From Meghimatium bilineatum (Eukaryota > Mollusca > Gastropoda > Stylommatophora > Philomycidae): DNA of 64,000 nt. The stretch lies in NCBI GenBank assembly GCA_034231615.1, contig CM067306.1, positions 41,092,761 to 41,156,760 of the forward strand. The letters are read 5' to 3'. Shown piece by piece: positions 11,001 to 26,000 of the stretch. Each line of letters opens with the position of its first letter. Position 1 is the stretch's first letter. A model generated the notes under the pieces. The model saw nothing but the letters and a program-made list of their open reading frames with translations. It was not told the DNA's origin and made no database searches. The translations under genes and the position numbers were made by a program.

Positions 11001-14000
11001 GGGTCACATGGGTTGTATTTCTTCTTCTGTGTCCATTCAGTGCTTAGCAGCTTGAGGAAGAAGACCTGGGAACGCAAGTGAGTGAGACCTAAGATCCAAC
11101 AGCCCCCATGGTGGAATAAAGAGACAGAGGCAAGATGGCTACTCAAAAAGCAAGCAATCAAGGATTGGCAACGCATTAGGAAACAGGCAAACATCATACT
11201 CAGTGATAGACTCGAGGCACAGAGTGCAATGAAGAAGACAATAGAGTCTTTTAAACAAGTTGCCGAAGTAGCAAAGAAGATGTGTTGGAAAAAGTTAACT
11301 GAGGATGTCACAGTGGACAAATCATTACACAAGTTTTGGAAACTACATAGGTCAATGAAGCGGAGAACAGAATCGAAACACAGTAAAAGAATGACGGACG
11401 ACACAGGGCAGACACTGATATCAGATGAGATGAAAGGAAGAGCTTTCTTTGATAGATATCTTCAACAAACTAATCAGGGTGTCTTAGATCAGCGCAAAGA
11501 AATGCTACATTCCCTGACATCCATCACAGTTTTTAGGGCCAAAGAAGATCAGCTTTCAGATGTTAAAGAAGTGCAACTAGCTATTAAGAATTCATCCGAT
11601 GGTGCTCCAGGCCTGAATGGAATCAGGTACAGCTTACTCAAGGACATTGGGGAGAATATGCTAGCTAAAATAACAGACGATTATAATGCGAGACTGAAAA
11701 CAGGAGTAGCACCAGAGGAATAGCTACATAGCTATCTTATACCTGTGCCAAAACTAGGCAAAGATTCTATGGATATAAAAGATTATCGCATCATCACACT
11801 GCAGAATGTGAACGGTAAGATTCTGGGATGATTTGTTGCTAGACGCATAACCAGGGAACTAGAGATAAAAGACGTTCTCCCAAATAACCTAGGTGCGTAC
11901 AGACCCAGAAGAGATGCAGTCACAAACGCAGCAGTACTTGCATATGAAGTTTATGAAGGTTTTCAGAATAAAGAAGAATCTGCAGTTGCAGCGATAGACC
12001 TGGAAGATGCATACAATAGAGTTAGTTACACCCATCTTGTCGACATGCTAAGGGAACAAAACATCCACCCCTGGATCATACGCTGGATAGCAAATGTGCT
12101 AATCTGTAGAAAAGTCACTCTGAGGTGTGGGTCTTGGACGTCTGAGGTCAGAACAATAGCACCTGGTCTGCCACAAGGATCTCCTCTGTCCCCAGTACTG
12201 TTTAATGTGTATACATTGAGAATTGCTCAATTGCAAACCTCCAGCAATTGTAGAGTTCTAACATGCGCTGATGATATCCTACTATATAATATGGGCAGGA
12301 ACAGAACATATATCGCTGACAGTGTACAGAATGGACTAGATCAATTGTCAATATGGTGCAGAGCATACAACGCTGTGATCAATCCCTCGAAAGCAAAGGT
12401 TGTCTGGTACTCCTTAAATAATAATCTGGTCAATCACACACTGCCAGCTGTTAGTTGCATGGACTCATTCATTGAAAGAGAAAAGGACCTTAAATATCTT
12501 GGGATAATCTTTGATAGAAGTCTCTTATTCAATAAACACGTCACAAATATGATTCAAAAGGCTAAAAGAGGTATCAGTGCTAGCAAGGTTATAGCAACCG
12601 TTGACATGCAGCAATGGGTACTTTTTCTTCTTCTGCAAGTGATGGTGCTATCAGTCATTGATTATGGCCACCGCCTACTAACTTTGTCACAGACACAAGT
12701 CAATAGATTGGGAAAAGTCCAAAATGAGGCAATGAGAGCGATACTGGGGTGTACTAGAGATACACCCATCTCTGCTATGAGGTTTCTGGTTGATCTCCCC
12801 AGCATTAGAGTGCGACATCAGGTAGCACAAGTTAGGTCTTACCGTAAAGTGACAATACAACCATATACAGAATACAACAACCACCCATTACACCAACATC
12901 TAGAAGGGTCAAAGGGTAAATGAATCAAGCGTGGCAGATCATGGATGACAAATACCAAAGACACACTGCAAAGAGTATGTGAATAGGAAGAAATAGGAAA
13001 GTGCAGTGAATGGGTGGAGGTAGACACTGAGAAGAAATTACTGACTAAAGTAATAATACAACTAGATAAAGCGTGTTGAAAATGGACGGAAGTCAGGGCT
13101 CAGGATACAGTGCACGAACTTACCCGACTACACTCGAAACCACAAGACATAATTATATACACAGATGGTTCTGTTAACAGAAACAAATAAAAGCGGTTGG
13201 GGTTTTGTTACCTACAAAACGGCGTGAAGTTGGTTGAGAAATCTTCAGCATACTCCACTGTCACATCAAGCATGAGTATGGAGATAGAGGGAGTTACAGC
13301 AGCACTTAATTGGTTGATAACTGATACAGCAACACACTCAGTAATACTCACAGACTCTCAAAGAATGCTGCGCAAGATAGAAAAGTTCATGCTAAGAAAA
13401 GAATGGTGGAGCACTTATGGGAATGTCCCTTGTGCCGTGAAGCCAGTTTCTAATTAAGAATTCTGTGTCCATGACTAGTATGCAGGACCTGGGAGTGAAG
13501 TATGGTGTTGCAAGAAATAAACTGAATGTAGGAATCTTCTTCTCCAGCATTCATTCTCAAACTCCCACTGGATATCTCTTGTAGCAGGACCATGGTCCTA
13601 TTAGATTTCCAGAAGGATGTAGTCCAGATAATGGAAATACGTTGTGTCACCGTTTTATTTGTGCCAATGGTCCGACACATCCGTCTTTGGTGGGAATGTA
13701 GGAATCAAAACGAGTTATCAACAAACACAGAACTGGAACAGTTAATTACCATATAATTAAGGATGTACTGAATAATATTAATGAATAATAATATTCAGAA
13801 TGTGAGACAGGATCATATTACTTAACTAACTAATTAACTATACATGCATGGAAATGTGCGAAATATGTGATTTCAGATTATATCATTCATAATTTCATCT
13901 GATGTCATCATCTATTTTTTGTCACATCTTAGTTTTGTCCACCCACAGAAGAGAGTAAGACACTGGCTGTGTTTGATGGCTGTGCTACCCACCTTGGATG

Positions 14001-17000
14001 TACTATTGTCCTTCGTGGAGGACCACCCAGTGAGCTCAGGAGAGTGAGTGAAATATATTTAGAAAGTAGTAAAGCTGGTAACATATCCATATCCTATTCA
14101 GAATGTAGTACTCAACCTAGCATTTATTGGCTGTAGTGATTTTCTAGGCAATATAAATACGTTCAGTAGGTTGTCATTGTTTTCTGTACGGTCTGAATGC
14201 ACAGTTGCCTGCAGTGGGGTTTGATCCTGGCACCTTGGCCATCCGAGATGTTCTCTGTACTAATTTACCATAGAACTGGACAGAAAGTAATAAACTTGAT
14301 ACAATTTTGTGTATTTATAATTTTTAAGTCATTTTTAAAGGTGGATGATTTGTGTTTTTGAAGTGTTTGTTAGATTTGTATAATCCTCCACTGTCTGTAA
14401 TTGTAAACAAACTCAAGTCAGGCCTCAATATTTGATATTGTAAACAAATTCAAGTCAGGTCTTTAATATCTGATATTGTAAACAAACCAAATCAGGGCTA
14501 CTAACCTTTTATTGAAAGATCAAATTGGTGATAAGGAAACATAGGGCATTGTACTCTGAACAAATAGATGTATAATACATTTCTGTTTCTAATTAAAATA
14601 ATTTAACAATTGTTTTGTTACTAAAATGACTTCAGAATTATTTTTATAATAGCCAAAAAGTCATGTTAAGAATTAATTTTAACCTTTCTTTGTACTTTAT
14701 GTCGTTTTTATCACTTATTCATTTGGTTAATACGGCACTCCCCACTTTGTCGTACATCCTCTGAGATTTTGATTATTTTTATTTCCCTTCCTCAAGTTAG
14801 TTTCTGGGTGTCAGTTCGACATGCAGCATCAGACCAATGAGATCTTGCTTGACAGTCATATCATCTTCTAAAAATATAATGTTGCTTGGTGGTTGGTCTG
14901 GTGACCGCTGGTGGTCACCCAACCTTCTTCTGTGTGCTGGTAGGAGGGCCTGGCCATTCTTAGTTTCCAGCCTCTGGTGGCTGGACTAAGCCTCATCTTC
15001 ACAACAAGAAGCTGGCCTCGATAGGGTGATATTGTAAATGGCAAGAAGTATATAGGTGAAATGGGCTTGATTGGGTAACCGCTTTTGTAGGCATCCTCAT
15101 GCCATTGAAACACAGAAAACCTACTCCTGTTGCCATACCTTTCAGTGGTGATGGTCATTGTGGTGCCCTTGATATCCAGTTTAATGCCCTCAGATCCTGC
15201 ACCGTTGATGAAAGATCTTAGTACTCCCTTGAAAACCAGTTTATTTTTTAGTTTGGTACCCTTAAGCCTTTGGCTCTTAATTCTGATAATTCATTTGTGT
15301 AAATTTTGGTTGGTGTGGTCCTGTTTTATTACTGTCCATGTTATTTTCTGTAATAGTTGTTTAATTTCGTTCTCATTTCCTGTTCCCTTTTTCAACACAA
15401 TCTGCTTCCATGACTACTTGTGTACACATGTCATTGTCAACTTTGACATCATACTGTTTAAAATGTCTGCGTTCTAGTGCTTCTGTGATAGTAGCATTGT
15501 TGTAATGTTTTTATTGTTTATTCACTATTTAATGTGTATATTCTTGATAAAGACCTCATGTTGAAACATTGAAAATGTCTTGTATATTGTTATTTGTATT
15601 TTTTGGGTTAACACCATGTAGTCCGATAGTGATAGTCTGTTAGTCGTTGTCAAGTAAAACAACAAAACCTGAGTTATACATAAATTCTATTGCATGAAAA
15701 TAGTCCTGTGACACTGATGTCATGATAGTGCCTCCAACATAGCTTTCATCTCCACAAGATTGCTACTTCCAAAGCCACCATATCTGTAAGCTTGTATCTG
15801 TTAGATTATAATGTTATTTCATAGTCTGACTTCTACTTCCAAAGCCACCATATTTGTAAGCTTGTATCTGTTAGATTATAATGTTGTTTCATAGTCTGAC
15901 TTTACTTCCAAAGACACCATATATGTAAGCTTGTAAATATTAGATTATAATGTTGTTTCATAGTCTGACTTCTACTTCCAAAGCCACCATATTTGTAAAC
16001 TTGTATCTGTTAGATTATAATCTTGTTTCATAGTCTGACTAGCCTGGTTAAACCACCAGCTTTTCTCAAGCATGTAGGGACTAAAGTTACAAGCATTCCT
16101 TTATTATTTGAATATGAGTAAGTGGTTTGGCCACATTATGAGAATGCATCACGAAAAGTAGCCCATACAAGCATATAACCAAATGAGATCAGGGTACAAA
16201 GCCAGAGGAAGACCACGGAAAAGATGGATAGAAACATCAGGGACATCCTGTACAGACACGGTCATAGCACAGCCGAGGCCACACATCTGGCTTTAGAACG
16301 CCAGCTCGATCTCCAATCACCCCTACGCTTAACAGCAAGAGTGGATCACAAACCACCTGGGGAAAGACAATAGACAATATGAGTAAACCAAGAAAAATAT
16401 CATAATAAATGTGTATATTTATGTTGACAGGCAAAGCATATCTTGAAGTTTATGACATATACAGCCTACAACTCTCTGCTTGAGCTTTGTTTCTGCATGG
16501 ATGAGTTTGCCTTGCCACTGCCTGGAGCTGATGAAATTGATCAACCATTTGAAGGACTGGAAAGTTCTACAGAGTTGAGTCTTCATGATGAGTGCAAGTA
16601 AGTTCAGTGATCTTAGTTGTCCAGGTGTGTCTTGCAAACAGTGGTATCTTAATTTCAGGAATATTTGCTATCTTTGACAACTGGATATCTAGTTTGTGCA
16701 TCCAGATCGCTCAGAAAATAGTGAAAAAAATCATGAGGTAGCAAACAGGATTTGAGCCAGGACCGGTACGCTCAGATGGCACCTATTCAGTTCACAACTT
16801 TAGGCAACATGTTTTTTGTATTCAACCAATCCATGACCAGGGATGCAACCAGGGATGTGACCAGTGATGCAGATTGGTTGAATAAGAATAACATGTTGAC
16901 TCAAATTGTGAAGTGAATAAGTGTCATCTGAACAGACCTGGTTCAAATCCCATTTGCTGCCTTATGATTTTTTTTTCTCTATGCTGGATGCTTGTTTATT

Positions 17001-20000
17001 ATATTATTCAGAAAGTAGTCAGAACGTAATGAATGTAAAATATTGCTTAGAATATCCCTATAGCCAAAAATGCTTGAGTAATTATAGTGAATAAGTAAAA
17101 ATATGTGTTACAAATACCTACTGCTATTACTGAAAAGATGATTAAAACAATTATAATGACATAAATAGGGATGAAAATGGTTGACAATTCGATCTAAGAT
17201 CTTTGTCTGAAAGAACATATAATAATAAGGAAAAAAAAGCTAATGCAGAAAAAATACTAATTTAATAACATATTGTAATTAATACTAAGTACATACTAAT
17301 TAATACTAATACTAATTTAAAAACATCTTGTAAGAAATTATAGTCAGTGTCCTCCAAAGATATCAACAGACCACAATTTTTCGCCTTAAAACAGGCCACT
17401 GCAGACTGTAGGGTCACCTTTATCGATTAACCCGCACAGCGCCTATATCAACTCCGGCCGCCGAAAAACAAAATGGCGACTAGCGCTGTTGGCAACATAC
17501 CCCATCCAATGAGATATCGTTATAATAGACGCCCCACAGCTTGATTGGTTACTCGGGAACATGCGCTATTGAAGCCGGTTCATTCCTACGTCCTACATGA
17601 TCGTTGTAACAATAGCTAGCTAGAAGATACAAATTTTATAGCAATTAATCTGACCACATCTGCACACCGGTACGATGCCATGATGGTCGACCGGTTTTAT
17701 AGACCTTTCTTTCATCGTATTTTGAATAAAATAACATTGAATCATGGCTTGAATCATGAATTATTGAGTTATTTAGTTTCACAGCAGTGAATATACAGAA
17801 TGCCGCGTCGCTTTGGGGACTTGTAAAGGTTTGATATCAAATATGTTGAAGTAGCACCAAAAATGGCTCTAGACCTAATCTCAAAGAACGATTTTACTGC
17901 AAATCTACATGTTTTATACAGTTCTCCCGGCTATATTTTGATAATTTCGCAGTGAAAGAACATAAATACAACAGATTTGCGTGCTTTAGTTTACAGTGTT
18001 GCCAAGGAATTCGATAAATAAGGTAAGTTATTTTTTTATTTATTTTTTTCCTCTGTATTTGTTATAAAATATATGTTTTTTGTGAAAAACGTCTTTACAA
18101 CTTTCTCATACTTCTGGTATCACACACACACGTACATAAATTACACAAATATATGCATAATTCAATTCTTTATTTATATGTGCAAATATTATTTAAATAT
18201 CTCTAACAACCAAAAAATTATCACATTTTCAAAACAGTCACCATCAATAACACAAATTTTCAAAAAAGAATCCGGTGGCAGGGAGACGTTTCATATTTTT
18301 TAATCTGGCTTGCTAAAGGTTAAGGATCTCTTACACAGATGAATGTCCATGTGGATCCGGAACCCAGACTCCGTGTGAAACTAAATAACTCAATAATTCA
18401 TGATTCAAGCCATGATTCAATGTTATTTTATTCAGACTCCGGAACACGTACTTCAGGACTGCCGAACATACAAAGAGCAGAGAAAGCAGACCTGGCCAAG
18501 AATACAGACTTGAGGCAAAAGCTATGGGGAGCCGCTCTGACCTGGAGAAGACAGTGGACTTCGTCTTGACGACAGCCCTGACGGTATAGCATGACCACAG
18601 ATGCTGAACGCAGAAGAAGAATAGTCAGTGTAGCTGCCTGGCAAAGAACAGCAGGAAATTTCTTAATTTGTGCTGTGTTTTCAAAATGAATTAGTGTTTA
18701 CACCATAATGATTGCACACCATGAAGAGATGTATAAGACTAAGACATGAAACCAGGATAATATCTAACCAATGACACAAGAGAGAGAGATGTAGTAGAAT
18801 TGGGCACCATGTCCACCACATTTGCTTGATTCTACTTCCAGAATAGGATATGCTACATACCATCTATTCAACATTTTGTAACTTATAACTGTTTGGTAAT
18901 TAAATAAATGACCTTGTAATATTGTTTGTTTTCAGTGGTGCCAAGATGGAGAGCACATTCTATGATGAAAAATCTCAAGATGATGATGATGACGACGGTA
19001 GTAGAAGAGCACAATTTCACACCGGTGATGAAGCTGATTTGGAATTAGATCTAGTAGATTACCAGAGTCAAGCAAAGAGTTGCTTAACCTCCTTTGTGGA
19101 TAAGGATGTAGATGCTTCATCTATGGATTATAGAGGAGGGGACAAATCAACAAGAAGTTCTGAGCTGAGCTCTTTGTCTGATTTTATTGACAATGAAGGG
19201 AAGGAGGAGAATGTAGGTTCACTTAGAAGAGATAGAACTTTTTCAATACAAAGTCAAAATGAGGGAAGAAGAAGAAAGGATTCTTGGTTTGATGGTCCAG
19301 GTATTAGCTTCTTGAATTGTGAAAATGAACAAGGAGAGGATGTGACAAGGAGGAGTGACACTGTGTTGAGTAGCACAGATGTGAAGGAATTGATTGAGAA
19401 CAAGGTCAAGATCAATTCTGACCAGGGAAGATTGGAAATGAATCATTTTTATGAAGAGGATGACACTGCTGGAATATATGCAGTTACAACAGCAGCCACA
19501 ACAACAGTACCTCTTGAGATGGTTTCCACGTTAGCAGAGATGACCACTAGCTTTGTTGGAGCCACAGAGATCACTTCAACCGTTGTACTTCCTGAACAAA
19601 GAGTCAGAGAGAAAATTCGACACATGAGCGGTGTGTCAGTAGGTGAAACCGTGTCTGGCCGAAGCACTCCAGATTGTACTTTCAGATGTGATAGTGCTGA
19701 GAGCATAAATTGGGATGGCTCACCAAAATTGATTGGTAACATTATGTGCATTATCCCAAAGTCATCTCTTCCAATAATTGTTGGTGGCCCACCACAAATG
19801 GAGACTGAAAACTGCAATGAACGTGAGAGTATTGACTGTAAGAGCACAGTTGTTCTTACTGTTGGTAATGATTCTCAAGGGAAAGACGTGACTGAATGTT
19901 TTAATGAAGTCAATACATTTAGTTCTTCAGATGTAAACATTGACCTTAGCAGTGAATCACATGTAATGGATTGTGCCTCAGGAGATGGTCAGATACCTTC

Positions 20001-23000
20001 TTCATTGAAGCACACAGGTGAGGAAACCTTGATGTCTGCCAACTCTTTTAACAATTTAAAGAAATCTGAGAGAAGCGGTTCACTAAGCTGCCAGACTCGT
20101 CCTAGTACATCAATACTTACAGAACTCACTGATTTCAGCGATCCTTTACTTGGGTACCAGAACACCCAAGACGAGTCCATCTTCAATTCCACAAACACGC
20201 AGAAGATTGCTCTGAAAGAAATCAAACAAACTAATTACAAGCGCTTTAGAAAAGCTCTAGATGGTGTCCATCTATCTGTGTCACCTTATCACAAATATTC
20301 AGTGCCATTCATAGAAACAGAGAAAGGTTCTAGGTCTGCAGTCAGGAAATATCTCCCAGACGAAATCTTCTGGTCCAAACTGTTTGATGGAGAAGAAAGT
20401 CAGTGGCAGACAAAGTCAAAGATGACAGATACTGATTTGTCAATGAAGACAGCAAGTAAAAACAACATAAACATTCTTGATGCGCACTTACTTATCACTT
20501 GTAAACTGACTGAACCAGTGTGGGAAAGAAACACTCAGGTAAGTGACCTTCTTTCGTGGTACTTAATATTATAGTTCTCCACTGTGTTTGTGACAACCTA
20601 AACCTGGACTTCTGGTTCAGGGTGCAAAGAATATGACCACTTCTGACCCTTGTACGAATGCAGATGTTATATGTTTGTGTTACTAAGGATACTTTAACAC
20701 TTGTACGGGATGTTCGTTGATGTTGTAATAGTCCTTGTTTCGATCTGTCTGTTCTCAGTCACTTGAGTACACAGTTTGAATGTCTTGACAAAATCTCATC
20801 TTTTTTTGGAGATACAGTTAGTCAAGATCGGAGAAAGCCGTTTACTCAATTTGCAAGGCGATTCGGTACCGTTGGAGCGGACTGGTTCAGCTTCCGTTGG
20901 TCTATAGAATTTTCTGACAGATAGCAGTGATTCAGACAGATAGCAGTGATTCAGACAGATAGCAGTGATTCTGACAGTAGTGATTCCAACAGATAGTGAC
21001 TCCTATGCATGTGGTTATGAGTAATAATTTTGTGAAAACTTCCATCAAGATTTTTATCAACCATTGTAACCATCTCACAACACACCTGATTGCCAACTCC
21101 CACAATAGCCTTTATATTGGTTTTGTTTTCCTATATATCATATAACCACACATATAAAGGTATGTCCCATGGCAGCAACCTGCCGTCGGGGATGAAGATA
21201 ACTCTTCATGTACTAAGCCGCAGCAACTATTAGGTGGGGTGGCCAGTTCCCTTCCTTGCTAAACCACACATATACTTTATATATATATATACACGAGGGG
21301 TTGTGGAATGTACAATTTTTAAAGAAATCCTAAATACATGTGGGATTACTGTGTATCATTTTAAATACAAACTATTGGTTGACAATTCCTGTGTGTTCGT
21401 GGTTTGTGCAATGCAGCGCGTGAAAGAGAAATTGGCTGGAAACTAGTTTAGTTTAGTTAAGTAAAATTGTTTGGTCACCGTATGAGAATGCATCTAAACC
21501 AACTACCAATAAGAGCATATAACAAAAGAATATCTGGAGATAAAGCCAAATGTAGACCAAGAAAACGGTGGATAGAAAACATTGAGATAACATTGAACAA
21601 ATATGGACTTAATTCAGCCAAAGTGACACATCTTGCCTTGAAGCGACAGCTGAAGCTCCCACCCCTGCACTTAATGACAAGTGTGGATGCTATCAACCAT
21701 CATTCACCTGGGGATAGACAATAAACAATAGACATATTTGTTTGAAAAGCACAAGTATGAGGATTAAATGGAAAAAAAAGAAAGAAGGTTTCCATAATTT
21801 TGACATCCTATATTCATCATTACATTCCAATCATAAATTTTTATGAATGTTGTTAAACTATCTCATAACAGAGTGCACACCACACGATTGAAATGTATAT
21901 TGTTTTGTAAATGTTTCTTTGTTACAAATAAAGTTTACATACAAAAAACAACCCAGTAATTGTATTAGTAGATCTGGTAAGTCAAGAATAGGCCCCTATG
22001 TCTAAAAGAAAGATGGTTAGTTTTGTTTCACTAACCATAAGGTTACTTACATATGAACAGAAACTGCATGCCCATAAACAGTTTGATGACACAAGCAGAC
22101 ATAAATTACGCTGAATTTACAGTGAAATCTATATTAATATATAACAATTTTTTTATTTCACTATCAGACGATGCTAGCAGACTTCCGAGCCAGAGGAGGC
22201 CGTATCCAGCTACTGCAGGACAGTATCAAGCAGCCCCAACCAGATCCTGGCAGCAAAAAGGGAGATGACTCACAGGGCGTGGATTATACTAATTTAGGGC
22301 TCTTGTGGGAAAAAAAGGTAGATGTCAAAATATGATTTATTTATTTCAATCCCTGGGAATTACGAGCAATTAAGCTCTTGTTGGACAGAAAGATCGTAAC
22401 CAAAATTGTAAAAGCCAACTATGTGAATTATGAACGTACACCAATTTTGAAACACAGATGTATCCCAATGGAAACCAAAAGACAAATCATAAATTAAATA
22501 TTCATACCAACATTTGTGTTATCAATGTCAGACGAGAACTAAATCACACGAGATAAATCTTACCGAGTGTGAAATGAGATGTCTAAAAAAGCAGTAAACA
22601 AATCAAAAAGAGATCGTGATTGAACTTTACCATGCCATCGGTTTGAATAAACACCCACTTCGGTCAATGCTATGGTTTCAGAACTATGCTGAGCAGTTTT
22701 GATACCATGGTAAAAGGTTTTAATTTAGTTTTTTTTTCTCCGGGAAAAGTAGGAACACTGCTAGAATTACAATCAAGCTTCATTATTGGTCAAGGTTGTA
22801 TATTGCAAAACAGCTGACAGATTGAAGAATTTTCAAAGTTTTGGTTATACTGTTACAATTGTTGCAAATGTAGCGGAAATGGAAGCCAGTTTTAGTTAAA
22901 TTCTTATGGATTGTTTTTGTAATCATGAGGAAATGTTGAGAATTTTTTAAAACGATATTATGCACAGGTTAGTTTCTTAATGAAATGACATTGGCAACAT

Positions 23001-26000
23001 TAGGTCTAGACATGCCGCATTGAGTATAAATCAAGTGTGTTGAGAAAATGTTCATAGTAAAATCCTAGACCTAGTGAGGAACACATTAACCTTTACGACT
23101 CTGCAGTCGCAATATTGCGCCTATGAGCACAGCTCCATTGTGCCTGCAGGCGCAATCCCGCTACATAGGACATCGCCCGATTCCCGAGTACGGAACTTCA
23201 CAAAGTAATGATCCCGTGACGTATAAAACACGGCAAACGAAGCTAGGAATATGTCACAGTTTAAAGGTCAAATTTCTTTACTCATTACGATTGCAAGAAG
23301 AGAGAAAGCCGGCTAGTTTTGTCAACGAATTTCTAGAGCGACGTTGGCCATTTTGTAGCCATATTTTACTATCAAATTGAGTAATTGTTGTCCATGTTTG
23401 GCATGAAAATGGCTGAACTACTAAACTGTGTACACAATTCATGAAAGTATACTAAAAGAAGTTTGATTTCAGTGAAATTAAACTGAAACTCTAATTTTAA
23501 TAACTGTATCAGGAGATATCTAGGAGATTACATTTTATTCTTGATCATGTTTTGACAGCAGTTACCAGAGAAACAATTCTACCAACAACAAGATTTTATT
23601 AATCCCTTCCCTGTGGGGGATAAGAAAGTCAAATCGTAACTTCAATGCGGGAAAATTTGAAGGATTGTAGAATTTTTTTCCCCTAACCAATTTTTTCCAA
23701 TGCATTCTCATGTTTAACAATTTGAGTGTATTATTAAAGTATACTCGTGAATTTACAAGCATAATGCTTCATTATATTATGGAGGAGATGTAAAAACCTT
23801 TAACATACATTCATCTCACAAAATGAAACATTATTTCAAACAAATAATCATAGCAAACCTTTTTATTCCAGACGCAAAGTTTTCCTATCAGTAATATGCT
23901 TTTCAGTAAATTTATGTTTCATCACAAATATGTTGTAGGCCTATAATAGTATAATTTGATACACATTCAAATATTCTTAAAACGCCTGCTTGATCAAGTT
24001 TTTGAATTTTTACACCATCATTGCCCGAAAATTAAAATGGAGACTTTACCTTATGGAGGTCTGACCAAGAATTTGAAACACATGAGCTACAGATATCCAA
24101 ATCTATATCTTCCGAAGCACTAATGGTATCCAATTGAAATCAACACTTTGGAAATCACTTCCTGCTTCAGATAAACTGATGCTAGAACTATCAGAAAAAC
24201 TTTCCTCTAAAAGTGCATAAATCTCTGATTCATTGAGTTTTTGCTTTGCCATATTTGTAGGTCTAGGTAAGGTGGTTACACAAAAAATGTACTGCTTTGT
24301 CCACTGGTAAGAGTTGAAATGACACAAGTGTACCCAATTTCAAAGCCTTGATTTGAAGATGACCTTTAGATAGTGTGCACTAGCCATTCAGAGTATTTGA
24401 TAACATTGAAGTGCTTTCAGGGACAAAATATACAAATATTTGACCTCTCACTCCTTACAGAGATGTCCGCAATATGGTGATAACTTTTCATTTTATCTTT
24501 AAGGATGCCTCTGCAGGGAAGGGGTTAATGGTGTGATCAGACTGTTCAAGTTTTAATCAATTTACATGCAGAAAATGTAAAAAGTAGTACATTTAAATTG
24601 TTCAGAAATACAAATAAACCATAAATTTCTTTGCCACTTTCTTTTAAAAACAAAAAAACAAACAAAAAATTGCAAAGTTTTTATCTAAAATAGCAAAATT
24701 TCTGACATTTGGCCATAAATGCCAAATATTCAAATTGTTTCTTTATGTTGTTAGATTGACTGCCTAGACCCCACCAACCATCAGAAGTTAATGGTCCTGT
24801 TCAGTAGCTACTCTTACAAGTCATCTAACCACCCTTACCCTTGTGTATATCCTTGGTAAGTACAAGAGCTACTTATGTACTTCTTGCTTCTGTGTCAGTG
24901 AGGTTACTCATGGTCAATATTTCATGATGGCATAGCCATTGATCAGAATGTAGATTTTAGATCTGGAAGATTTTGGATAAATGTGGTGCATGTAGAGGAG
25001 GATGTAGGGAGTACAAAGGGCCCTGCATTGCTCTAGTGTAGATCCAGGGTTAATAGATAACCAAGATCCTAAAATTACCGCCTTGTGATGCACCCTGGAA
25101 ACAGAAATACAGCTGCTTTTGCTGTATTCCTGGCTAACAATGTTTAGGTTTGTGTCCATGGATGCTGTAGATGGAATGAGAATTGCCTGCAGCGAGACAG
25201 GAAATATCTCAGAAACCTCTATGCCATTATATCTAACATCACTGTCGACACACAGTGATGCAAAGCATCTGAGCATTCCATCTCAGCCGGCTTAAAAAGC
25301 AGAAACATTGGATAGACGACCAATGTCAATGTCCCTAACATATGGTGATGTACACACAGAATCTGGAAAAATTAGCACACACTAGAGGGCAGGGTAGTGT
25401 GTAAATTAATTAAGTGGCAACGAAGCTACAATAGCCAGCACGAAACCGACTTGCGGAAGTGCTTTTCATGCTTGTTAACACACAGAAACCTACATGTCCC
25501 ATCACAATTGACTCCGCTCAAAGTAGGAGTACTCAAGTACTGGAGATGCCAACTTGAATTTTGGGATTGGGAATTACATGCAATTTTGGGTTGGAAAAAA
25601 GCTTTGAATACAGTTCCCCATTGCACACAGGACAAACATTGAACAAATGTCAGGGAGTGTGCTGTTCAAATTTCTGACTGAAGCAGTGTTGAGACTTGAA
25701 CTATGGACAATGCGGGCAATGTAGGGGGGAGGGATGAAAGTCTCTAATTACACTGCAAACCAAGCCCAACTCGTCTGTCAGCTGTTGTCCAACACGAATC
25801 ATACAGAAAAAATTGGTTTTAGTACCTAAGTTCCCACTGCGAAGCTCCTCATCCGAGATTCATATTTTACCTACTTATTTGGGTAATATACACAATGGTG
25901 AAGAGTCAAAATACACAGATGATGCTTGGCGATAAATTGGAAGACCATCTAAATTGATGTGGTGAGTGCATGAGAAATGCACAGGTCAGATCTCCGGTGT

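Noticed and set aside
17440..17600. GC-rich stretch as a promoter or CpG island
   Set aside because: It lies deep inside the gene next to a TTAA boundary and contains no first-exon signature. A transposon end is simpler.
18922..20574. A 550-codon open reading frame as a separate intronless gene
   Set aside because: Its first codons and last codons are intron. A good acceptor (18935) and donor (20539) in matching phase place it as one exon of PIKfyve, and its C-terminal part aligns with the family.
25397..25642. 81-codon plus-strand frame as a gene
   Set aside because: No recognisable motif, no splice or start context, and an equally long antisense frame. Nothing supports it beyond being open.
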